DNA of 64,000 nt. Source: Protonemura montana. Its lineage: Eukaryota > Arthropoda > Insecta > Plecoptera > Nemouridae. The notes below the pieces were generated by a model that saw nothing but the letters and a program-made list of their open reading frames with translations, was not told where the DNA came from and ran no database searches. The translations under genes were made by a program, and so were the position numbers. The stretch lies in NCBI GenBank assembly GCA_947568835.1, contig OX387608.1:9772001-9836000 (forward strand), given 5' to 3'. The first letter of the stretch is position 1, and each line of letters opens with the position of its first letter. Below are positions 35,301-47,300 of this stretch, piece after piece.

Positions 35301-38300
35301 CACGTGGAATGAGGACACTTTTTGTCAATTTCTGTTTTTTTTCTTTGCAATTTTCCTTAAGAAAATACCACCCTGGAAAGAGAGACAGTTGGAATGTCTT
35401 TTTACAGTTTTTTTTGTTCCTTTTTCGACCAACCTATTTTCCTTCATAACAGAGAAATGAAAATTGCTTCATATTCTTTCGTCTCTCTTTTCACCAGATG
35501 AAATTCTTTGCCTGCTCGTAATAAATCGGCTAAGATATTACCGGCTATTGTTGTAGTTGAATTGCTGCGATCCATTAATACGTTTCACATAACATGCTTT
35601 CCGATAAATCACTTTCGAAAGATTTATCATGCCGTTGATCAGATATTTCTCTCCGTGCAATTCGGTGTCCTAGTTTGAAAAATGCACGTGGCTGTTTGTA
35701 AAATGTCACTTCCCATTTTATTACCTTCACGCTCAGTGAAGCAGACATTGCATCATGCTGTTTTACAGTGTCGTTGCAGCCCGTTGATTAAACCGTCTCC
35801 TTTCATTGGACGTATTTCATTACCAACATCCATACTCAAAGTGACGTTACCAAAAAAAAAACTTAAAAAAAAAAACAGCTATTTAATTTGCTGTTTCCAA
35901 AAAATAACCAACACGAGAGCAGCAACAAGCTATAGTAACATTCCTTTACAATTTAACATCTTCTCATCGCACATATAAACGTTCAATTTAATTTAAATCA
36001 AGCTCACTCCATTCAAAATGTAATTAATAACTAAACCAACCCAATACTTCGAAGGTTACCAATCAAGAATATACGTCAGCTCTGACATAGGTTTATAACA
36101 TTCCTTCTATTTCCTTTAGAACTGAACTTCCGGTTCTACACATAACGCGCATGTCACTCGCAGAGTCATACCAGGAATCATTTACAAAACAGGAAATGAA
36201 AGACTCGTCTTCAGATTTCCATCCCATATGCGGCACCAGAATTTGCGCAGTCATTTCAGTACATTGCTATGACAACACACATCAAAACAACGCGCACATT
36301 GCAAATTTGACAATAGATGTTTGATGTTACATTCAAATGCATATGTTTTCGTGAAAACGCTTCTGGATTCATCATCTTAAATAGATTTCTGTGATTGAGC
36401 GTAGCTAGATATATTTAGAATGTGCTATGAAGGAGAACGAGATTGTTCTTGGGGCGTCTCGTAAACAATGAAGTAAGTTGGTGAAGTGCTCGAACAGCCA
36501 ATTTCAATCTTGTTTCTTCTGTTTTCTGGTTACACACATGGGTTTACCACAATAGGGGCAAAGATAGTTTCTGAAATATGTTTGAAACCTATCATGTGAT
36601 ATGGGATTTCTTGGGAATATATAGCGTTTATTGGGGACTCACGCGAGAAAAGATAAAAACCTTTCTTTGATTTCGTTTTGTGTAGCAAATAGCTTTCAGC
36701 GGTATCCATTGTACCTTATCTAGAGCACAGAAGCAGCTTAAACTTGTCAAAGGACCTGTCTTGTCCTGTTGTCATGACACGTATCCAGGATTTGTTTGGG
36801 ATATCGTTGGAAATTGTTGAAAATCGAGGAAAAACCTGCAAATATGATACTCGCAACTTGCAATTGGAATAATAATTTTATGTGCCAAAGTTTTGAACGT
36901 AGATTACGCTAGAGGAGATGAATTGAAATTATTCTGATAACCATTAAGACATTTATTCCGCTGTACACTTCAAGGGCTATCACGACTGTAAAAAGTGCCG
37001 AGTTTGATCTGCGGGCTGCGTTCAGGGGTCAGGTGGAGGTGCCGAGTTTGCTATGTGGGCTGCGTTCAGGGGTCAGGTGGAGGTGCCGAGTTTGCTCGGC
37101 GGGCTGCGTTTAGGGGTGAAGTGGAGGCGCCGAGTTTGATCTACGGACTGCGTTCAGGAGGTCGATCTGAATTTCAGACGTGATTACTCTCGATCGCTGA
37201 GAATTTCACGTGGTAGTTGTCGAGAATAAATAGTTCGGAATACGAATGTGTCCTTTTTTTAACTTCTAAATGAGAAAGAATCAGTGGAAAATTAACCATG
37301 CTAATTTAAAAAGTGTTAAATTAGGATAAGGTTGCCAAACACTGGCAAAAAGCACGTGCTAGACAATCGTATAAAAAATAAGATTTCCATAAATTTCCCA
37401 ACAGCGATGAGGGTATTTATGCACCTTCAAAACCTGAAAACGTTAGCAATCCACAACCCATTAACAGCTTATACACTTTTTAAACAGACTTTTCGTTCTG
37501 ATTACAAACCGTCTGAAGTGTATTGAGCCGGTATTTTAATCTCGCCGAGCTAATAATAGATTTGCATTGAAGAAGACGGTGTGATTTGGCACCGGCCCTA
37601 GTAACCCAAGACTACTTACAGATAGAGTTCAGCTAGGAATGAAAGCTGGCAGGCTTGGTGCGGAAAATTACCCCGTCTTTTCATCTTGCTAGCTGCGGAT
37701 TTAATCGAGTCGGATCTGACAGAGACAACTTTGTTGCTCCCTCTCGTGAGGCGGTAAGATGCTGGTCTCAGATAGAGAGACGCTGGATGGCACAGGAGTG
37801 GCTAGCTCTTATGCATGGCCAAGATAGATTGCAAATAATGTAGAGAAAATAACTTATCGGTCTGTTTAAAACAAAAAATATATTTGCACTGCACTGGGTC
37901 AGATATTAGATAGGTGACCAACATAGACATGCCCAGTTCTGTTCGGGAGATAGGTTGGAGGGATTGAAGTTTCAAAATTGCTCGCCTTGCTAATTAACTT
38001 ATCGACAGCATGGAATTGTGGAGGAATCCTGCTGTCCTTCGGCCTTCCTTCTAGGCAAGATAATGTGCATCACCATTCTCATTAACATACACTCATTCAC
38101 CAACACCAACAGACGTGTGCCACAGAGCCCGCTGTCAAAACAATGCCTCGTTTAACACTCAATACATTTTTTTCCACTAATACCTAACTTACAAGCGCTT
38201 ATAACACTTGCCATTAGTAACAAGGCATGAAAATTGTTTTCCATCACGCTACACAAGCACGGTAATGTCAACTGAAGTTTTATATCCTCTACTATATCGT

Positions 38301-41300
38301 TTGTGGGTTTTTTATCTTGTTCATCGCGTAAAATAACTTATTTTCTTAAAAATATTTATTGTTTCTTTCAATTCAAGTTGAAGATCGTTATAAAACCACT
38401 GGGAATACTTTAAGTCAGTGTTATATTATTCTGTCTTTGCAAAAATAACCTAACAATAACTAATATATCGAAAAAAATAGAAGTCACCCAGAGGTACCTG
38501 TAATTTCGAGGATTAAGTAATTAAATATCATCGCAGGCTAAACGCAGTTGATACATACTTTCAATGTTTCGATCAACAATACAAACATATTGATATTTTA
38601 AGCGGTAATAATTTAATAGCATAGTTTTGTTAAAAATGACACCCGCACGCATTATTGGGTGGCCACAATCATTACCACGTTTTTCCGGCTAGTTTGCTCC
38701 GAAGAAAGTGAACTTTCTTTTGACTTACTATCCACCCAATGTTCAAACCTTACCATTGACTCAGCTATACAATCTGTCCCTACAACCACTCTCTCCCTAC
38801 TACAACTCTCCAGTCTCAACGCGAAGAAAATCACATGCGAAACGGCGCACGCGTCGGCTTGGGCTGAAGATAAATTCTGCGTGTCTTGGATCAAAGTGAA
38901 TTAGCCATGAATTGAGCAACGCCAGTGCGTAAGGTTGTGATTGGGGGTGGGGGGCGTTTTGCGAAACTTGTGCGTGAGTTAGCGCCACACGCACAAAGTA
39001 ATCGCTCGTAATTGGACGTTGCTTTCATGTATATGTGAGTGTATTTAGTTTGAAGGGGTGGGGGATGTTTGCGTTGAACATGCCTTGAATTTCCGATAGG
39101 GGGTCTCGGAATGATTAGAGAGGTTTTTTAGGTTACTTTAAGGTATTAAGAGAAGGCGTGGTTTTACTGTTTGATTGCAGTGTAGCAGTTGTTAATTGTT
39201 AAATTGATATAAAACGTTCTTGTTTGGCGTTGAAAAGCGCGTCAGCCATTTTGATATTTTGGCCTTTTAGATACGCGAAGGGAATCCGCGGAGGGACGAT
39301 GTATAAGATTTTGATAGCAATTTTAATCTGATAATAAACGGTTCCCCATGATCTCAAACGACGATTGTGAAAATAAATACGCATTTTTCGCTAAAGTAAT
39401 GAAGTTTATAATTTCAAATATTTTCCAAAAAGCTCTATCTGGTACCTCTATTTACATGTTAAAGTAAAAATTTCACAAGAAAATACATTTTTATTCTGCT
39501 TAGTATTAACCATTGACTAAAGTCAGTGCCTTTCTTATTACATTGAGCTTATAGGTAACTTTCTGCTGAGTAAACTAGTCGGTACCACGAAGTAACGGTA
39601 GGTGCCACCTGATGGTGCGTGTGGTCATCCTTCTTAACAAACCTTTTCAATAAAATGATCACTACTCAAAATGTCGATACATGAATATCAATTGTAAAGT
39701 TTAGCACTAATAAAGATAAACCGAGCGTGAACCAGTCTCAAATGCAAGTAATCTGCGCGAAATGGTGACTCCATTTGGTAGCATTCTCGATTTTTGTTGG
39801 TAAAGTAGGTTTTTTTTCCATGTTTCGTAAATGTAGTTTAACATTAGCGTAGGCCCTCTAACTATACCTATACACTTAATGGTAGGTCAGTTATAACAAA
39901 TTGACATATTTTTAATTTGCTACTATTTCTGACTATAGTTCTGGTTAAGCAGAAAGCATTTTTATCTAAATTTTCAGCTATTATTGACATAACTTTACTA
40001 CAGGAATATTTGCAAATGAAACACAAAAAAACCCAATACACGAAATCAATGCAATCACAATAAACCGACGTCTCTAAATCCCATCCCGTGGCAAAAGAGC
40101 AAAAGTTCTGAACAAAAGACCGAACTCACGAGCTGAAACTTAAACAATTTAACACCAAAAAAAAGGGTCTTCGCAGAAAACGACTACCTTTGAAGCAAGC
40201 ACCATCATCGTCTCAATCCTCACCCCACCGGGGTACTCAGACCTAAGTGGACCAATTACCTAATCGATTCACTAAGGCGACGCAATGCGACTCACCTTCT
40301 CCACTTTAGCGAAGACACGTAGCAGATTCAGTCCAGCCACCTTCTTGAGATCGCCGATCGTCCAAAGACCACTCCTTAGCAACTCGGCGAACAGTTCAGG
40401 ATACATAGACACGTCCTCGAGACCTCGTGGTGTCCTGCAATCGCCAACCATGATTACACGGCGTCCAAACTTTCCGTTAACGAGACTATTTTCAAGTTTT
40501 GGACAACAGCAACTATGCCAATTTCCGGGGATGTATAAGGGCGACAAGGGATTCGCATGAGGCTCCGGGTAACGACGACTTTAAGCTTGGAGCATGAACA
40601 AAATTATAGTAGCTTGGAAATAAATTGGTTGGGTAGTAATAAATGTCGTAACTATGTTATGGTTTAGTCGATATGTTATGTTGGTTACGACTCCGGACTA
40701 ACTTTAGTGCTCGATGGTGCTTTTTTGGGGTTATGTGGCAGCTGGAAAATTGTCTCTCTATATATATTTTTTTACTGTACCTGTTGATTCCGTCAAAGTC
40801 ACCGCCTACACCGATGTGGTCGACTCCTATGAGGTTTCGGATGTAGCTTATGTGCTCTGGAAAAAATAAAACGAACGGATATATAATGAGAAATTTAATT
40901 GGAAAGAAAGCTTGGCCAGTTGAATAGTGGATTAGTTTTATTCAGTGAAATAATTCTTATTAGCTAGCTTAAGCTAGCTAACCCAAGCTTTAAGAGAAGC
41001 GAAAAGCGCCCACGCTTTTGTGTACCAGTTTTTTATCCGTGGCGTAAAACGCAAATTCTAATAAGAAATCCAACGAGGCTTTTCACAGAAATCACTTTTA
41101 TACATAAAAAAAAACAAAAAAAAGTCGTTACCGACAAATTATGTTCGTATAACCACACACATTCAATTTTCCGCTGGCAATAAAATTACTCATCCAGATA
41201 ACATCACCTCATAAAGTGTAAATTCTCATAATTTACCGCAGCTACCGCGCGTATATTCAGGCGCGCTCGTAGCCCACACCAGGCACTTTGCATTAACGTG

Positions 41301-44300
41301 CAGCCCAGTGCCTACCCAAGTGATGGAGGCGCCGAGTTTTATCATTTCTTGTACACCTGTGCATCCAATATGGCAGTGGCGTGCCACCAAAAAATAACAT
41401 GCCAGGCGTGGAATGTGTTCTTCAACTTTGCTAGATGTGTATTTTATTAAAATTGTATACGTAGACATTCCTTTTGACACATTGCGTTGTTGCAATTAAA
41501 AACTATTTATTATTAATATAATTATTGTACTCAATTTTTTATAATATAGTCATTTTCGTTTCCAAATTTGCAAACTGAAATTACTCTAAAGCATGGAAGG
41601 TTCAATGGTAGATTCAATTTTTGGTAGCCATGGAGATGCTGAGATCACCTAACAGAGCTTCTCAAATCTGCTGTCTTATGTTACCACGGGTATATCATGG
41701 CCCAGCATAGGAGGTTCAGTGGTAGATTCAACGTTTGGTAGCCATGGAGATGTTGAGATCGCCTGACAGAGCTTCTCAATTCTGCTATCTTATGTTACCA
41801 CGGGTATAGCATGGCCTAGCATGGGAGGTTCAATGGTAGATTCAACGTTTGGTAGCCATGGAGATGCTGAGATCGCCTGACAGAGCTTCTCAATTCTGCT
41901 GTCTTATGTTACCACGGGCATGATCTTGCTCATCAACTTCTTGGCTACATCAGGGGGTATTATTTGTAATGTACCAATTTTTCTAAACTTGTTTTGGAGC
42001 GACTTAAAAAACAGAAATAATAAAAAATAAAAAACTGTGGTGTTACCGATATATTTCGACAAGAGCTGTCTTTTAGTGATAACACTGAGTTTTTCTCTTA
42101 GGCTAAACACGTTTCACTGTCGTAATTTATGTCATATACCATTTATTGACGCCTTAATTCAAATGCATGTTAGGATTTTTAATATTTAATGCACTTTTAA
42201 GACAGTTTTTGTAAAAAGGTTCATGTAGCTTGCAAGGTTGTTTTAATGCTTGTTGCTAACATTGATTGGTTTTTACCGAAACAAATTACGCCAATGGAAC
42301 CTATCATACTTGTGACAATATTGAAAAGCCAGGAATCAATCACATATGGAAGAAAACAACTGTCGCAACTAGTTTTAAAAGTGTAAAGACAACAATAGAA
42401 ATGAAATACAATGTAGATCGACATAAAAAAAAGTCCAAATACTAAAACAATGTCCCAATAAAGTCGGCAATCAAACCAATTCCATAGAAAACCGAAAACA
42501 ACTTTACAGAAACAACAGAAACCATCCAGTAAATTCCCCAAACATCACTGAAAGCGTCACCCCTTCGTAACGGTGAGCGAAACAACGCGGTTTAGCCCTC
42601 TTTATTCCCTACACCACACAGCAGACATGCTGTCAACAGACACTGGCAACCAACCCGCATTTCACCACTGGAATTTCGGTGGGGTGCTCGTTTCGAGCGT
42701 AGTAGAGAGCAAGGGGTTAGCGCTACTACAGCCGACAATGTGGATGGAGTTTATGGAGTAGCGTCGTTGCGTGGGCGGTAGCGAACAATGTCATTATGAG
42801 TTTTATAGCGGAACGCGCTTAAAAAAAAGGAAGCGAATGGCTCGGCTATAACACTCTTTTATAGGGTAACCGGCGTCGACCGCAAGTTGGCGATATATAC
42901 GTGGACTACGGATGAATTGGCCAAAATCTATATAAATAGAAAGGCGAGTGAACATATGGGTATAGCTAAATTGCATTTTTTACTATTTTCATGTGACTTT
43001 TTTGAGGACTTTCTATTTATATTCATAATATCAAGCATGAGTGACACACTGTCTTGTTTTCATGGCTTCTGCACGGTGAAATGGTTTCGAGAAGTGTGAT
43101 ATGGAGAAGGTGATTCGTTGAAGTACACTTTACACTTGGACCTGGCTCCTCCATGCTGAATTTCCCAAGAGTGGTAAAGTTTGATGCTGTAGCCGTTGGC
43201 GTAGAACCGTACTAACAGTAACATGGTGCAAATGTTTAACTGTCTTCGCGAAAAGTGACCGCAAAATTACTACTTTACAGCGACAAAAATGGATGATGCT
43301 GCTAGAGAGAGTCACCGCCGTTTCGAGTGTTAAAAAATTTAATTTCAGTAATTTCTCGCAGATTACTCACATTTGATACTGGTTTACACTCAATTAATAT
43401 TTATATATTTAAATTGCAACGATTGATAAACATTTATCAATATTTTAAGTCGTTAATATAATTGTAAGTATAAAAAAAACGGCATCAAGCAACCTACTGT
43501 CACCAAGTGTTGCCGGCTTGTTTGCTCAGCAGAAAGTTTAACATTAGCGCTGGTCCTCTGGCTATACTTATAAACTCAATGACATAACCATGTAATGCAA
43601 TTTCACACACGCAACGTTGTTTTATATATTTGATAAGGCGAGTAACGTCATGCGGTGGAGTAATGTGCGTAATGATAAATACAATACAGACGCAATGATA
43701 CGGGAAAAATCTGAGCTGCGAAAGGGGTTAGCATTTCTCCACGTCACACTCGACAAAAAGGATGTATATTTTTCATACGCATTTTTTTTACGACTCTCTC
43801 TTGGAAGCATAACGTTGACTAATGAATCATTTATCTGACACAATGTGGGTTCTGAGTTTTTTTTCCTGCATGTGAACGCGTCTTTTTGTATTTCGCTACT
43901 GTGCAGAACTCGCTGAGATTTTCTAGTTCATTCCACTACTGGAATTGAACTGCATTTAAATGCAGCCACGAAATCTATGTGTAATTACGATTGCCGTTTG
44001 TTTTGTCGTTTTTTTAATGGTCGCTGGCCATTTAAATCAGTTTTAAATTAAAAAAACCTCTTCTTTTTTCTTCATTTAAATACGAATAAAATAAATATTA
44101 AACGAGTGATATTTTAATTAAATTCTAATTAAACGTCACGCTTTCATTGGAGCATAAAAAGACAATACTAAGACATTTTTTAATCAACTGTATGCTATCA
44201 AGATCACTCCGTGTATTTTTTCTCCGGTCGAATTTGATATAATTTTGATTCCCATAGAAATCTAGTCTTGAATCCCAGGTGACGGGTGATTCGTTTCGAT

Positions 44301-47300
44301 AGCTTTTTAAGATATCCTTTCAATATATTACGGCTACGATTCAATCCTCCATTTTCCGATGGCTACTGGAATTGAGTATGAATGATAGGTTTTTTTTTGT
44401 ACTACCTATACCAACCATTCAGTCGAACGAAAGATCTCTTACATCGGCCATTCACGAGCGACTGATTGATTTCTTGAGGGGGGAAAACCATTTCTTACAG
44501 CTCTTGCATCTAAATTAAAAGACTTGCCTTCATCAGCTTCCAGCCCACAATCTTTCGGGCGCAGATGGAAAGTAAGAATTGTATTTCAAGAATATTTTCT
44601 TAATCTCACCTGCTACGTCTGCAACGGTTGCCTTCGGACCACATTTCACAAAATAGTTGTAAAATGTTACCATCACCAACCCACCGTTCCACGCCTTGAA
44701 CAAAGAAAGAAAAACACAAATTAAGTCACAAATAATTTGAAAATATAAACTAGCTTTGGTGGCTACTGAACGGAAGGGGGGGGGGGGTCCCTAAGTTTTT
44801 TTTTTTGACTTGAACTTTAAACAGCGCTTAGCCAAATAGACTTCAATTTTTACCAGCAAGCTGGATCCTATGCTCTATCCAAGTATTCAGGATTTTTGGG
44901 AGACCATGGTCACAAAATGAGAGTGGAAATGTGGGATGTTGTTGAGTGCTGTTTTTTTTTTTATCATGCGCCCAAACAGATGGTCGAAAATCACTGGTGT
45001 ACCTGACTGCTACTTTACGGAAACGATACAAATTATACTTAGACTTTTGGGAAAATCTTGTTGTAAACTATAATATACTTTAATATTACCTCAAATGGAC
45101 TGCATTGAAAACACAACTTAAACAAGAAAATGCAATCTCAAGCGCCAGATTAAAAGCGCAAGGTGATCAATGACACTGAAATTCCCTTTGTCGCTATGCT
45201 TGTGCTTGTCCATATGCTTACTGCTATGTCAATTGTGGGTAGATCTTTAAATTAAATAAACACTTGTGTAGAGATTCAAGATTTCTGTCTTTAATATTCG
45301 GTTGCTGTTGACTGCTATCTTATATTAAGCCGGCAATAAGACTAAGACAGTGATGACGACTGAGAACGAAAAAGCGGGTAAAGAAGTGAAATTTTGACTG
45401 CGTCTAAAAGCTATTAGCAGTTGCTAACAACGAGCGTCGTAAACAGTATTTATAAATAACGGTGCAGCGCAGTGGATCCTTTCAGGAAATTGTACTGGCA
45501 AAACAATATGTTTTACACAATAGAATGTCGATTCAAATATTCAAACACAGGTACAAAAAATGTGACTGTTACAAGGAAATTAAATTTTCTGGTAATTGAG
45601 AAATCGATTAACCGGAGTTGTACTTTTCAGAACGAATTAAATAAATATTATGCAAAAAGTGTGGTGGTTACGAATAATACCAGCATGTTTATAACAGGAA
45701 TTCAAACGAAATGGTACTTTTTCGATGACATTTTAATGGACATAGCTTTCTCCATTTCGATGCAATTTTCCTGCGCTAGAATTGGGTTGAGAGTAAACTT
45801 AACAACTCGGAACTAACTGTCTTCATTTGTCTTCTCCAACCAAGTGCGTATAACAGTGCGTCGTTAAACCGTAAAACAATGAAACTAAAACATGGGATTT
45901 AATAAGTTTGTCATCGTCAGTCTACTTCACACAGTATAATTTTAACAAAAGCATAGACGAGACCATGAATAGAGTTTCTAGCAAATGCGATTGAGTGCCG
46001 GCGAGAAAAATACTATTCTGTGCCAAAACTGGAGCAAATATTTGCTGAGATTTACATGCAAAGTTCTATGACATTAAGTACCATGGTAAAAAAAATTAAA
46101 AAAGCATTGACGCTGTTTTCGATGGAATAAATGTACAGTGTTACAAAGGACAAATTTACAATTTAAATAAAAAATAAAACGAGTATTTTATGAATTTTAT
46201 TATCATTTCCTTTCATAGGTCATATACGCAACGCCGTACTCCCACAATGCTTCGGGTTCAACCGTCATTTTAAATGTCAAGAAATTTAATTTCGTTAATT
46301 CGCAGATAACTCGTAACTGAGACTGGTTTACGTTCAATTAATAGTAATTAATGTTAAATGTAAAAATGTGTAAACATGTTTTGATATTTTGAGTCGTAAT
46401 TAATTAATTTTTAGGAGTTTGTGAATAAGTACGGCCGCAAGTGGCATCGGGTGGCACATCCATTATCAGGTATTGCCGGCTCTTTTGATTTGCAGAATGT
46501 TTAGCATTTACACTGGCTCTTTGACTATACCTATAAACTCAATGGTATCACCAAAAAATGCATAATTAATGTACATGTTTGTTTAACGTACATATATTAT
46601 CTGGAAAATATGCCCTTAAAGAGATTATTTTTAATCTGAGAAGTAAAGGAGGTTGTTGAAATAGTTTATGCCAACCCCAATTAAAGAATAAAAATAGGAC
46701 TTTTTTGCCTGGATCCCCCAGAAAAAGAAAATGGATGTGATACAACCACCTTGAGATTGCAGCTAAAATTTTGACTGTGTGTACGAGACTCGAGACGTGT
46801 GGTACTTAAATTCAAGCTGAAATCTTCATCCCTATTTAACTGTCGCAGCAGTTAAACGCAGCACTTGGCTTTCGTGAAATTACCTGGCGGATAAGTATAG
46901 GGAGAAAAAGTCATGAAAATTCGCAAGTCATTTCTTGTTGGATAATGAGTTTTTTTTTTTGGGTATATCGACAATCTTTGCAACGCTGATGCTGGAATAA
47001 TGCATGCTTATTGCCACGCTAGACAAGGATCGGTAATCACATACTTAAGACAGAAGTTAAAACGAAGATTACTTTAAAAATGCATGTGAGACTACTTTTA
47101 AAACGTATCATATATGACTAGGTTTATGAAAATTTTGCAGATTGCTTATCAAATTCTATGAAAAATAGAATAAATAAGTGTTACTTGCACGCAAATTCTT
47201 GGAAAAAAATTGAAAATTTACTTCTGTTTTTTTTTTACTAGAATTGAAATTTGTACAATTATTTCCTAGTTAAAATCATAATTGAAAAGATATTTATCTG

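Larger units (their letters stand above)
32349..40295 (-). other. Last intron of the dipeptidase gene (7.9 kb)
   Basis: Holds MITEs (32460-32720, 38535-38705, 39541-39886), a 36-bp perfect palindrome (33575-33610), a 44-bp tandem repeat (36997-37166) and a 5S-derived SINE (37885-38165). A GC-richer patch at 33950-34390 and ORFs at 33054-33260 and 38650-38900 resemble nothing I recognise. Confidence 0.65.
40857..44609 (-). other. Dipeptidase intron between exons 6 and 7
   Basis: Contains a 20-bp perfect palindrome (40961-40980), a 114-bp tandem repeat (41591-41921) and a MITE (43224-43592). Nothing else is recognisable. Confidence 0.65.

Noticed and set aside
45472-45816. 114-codon plus-strand ORF with N-glycosylation-like triplets
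   Set aside because: No homology recognised, no signal peptide, and such triplets are frequent in AT-rich translations.
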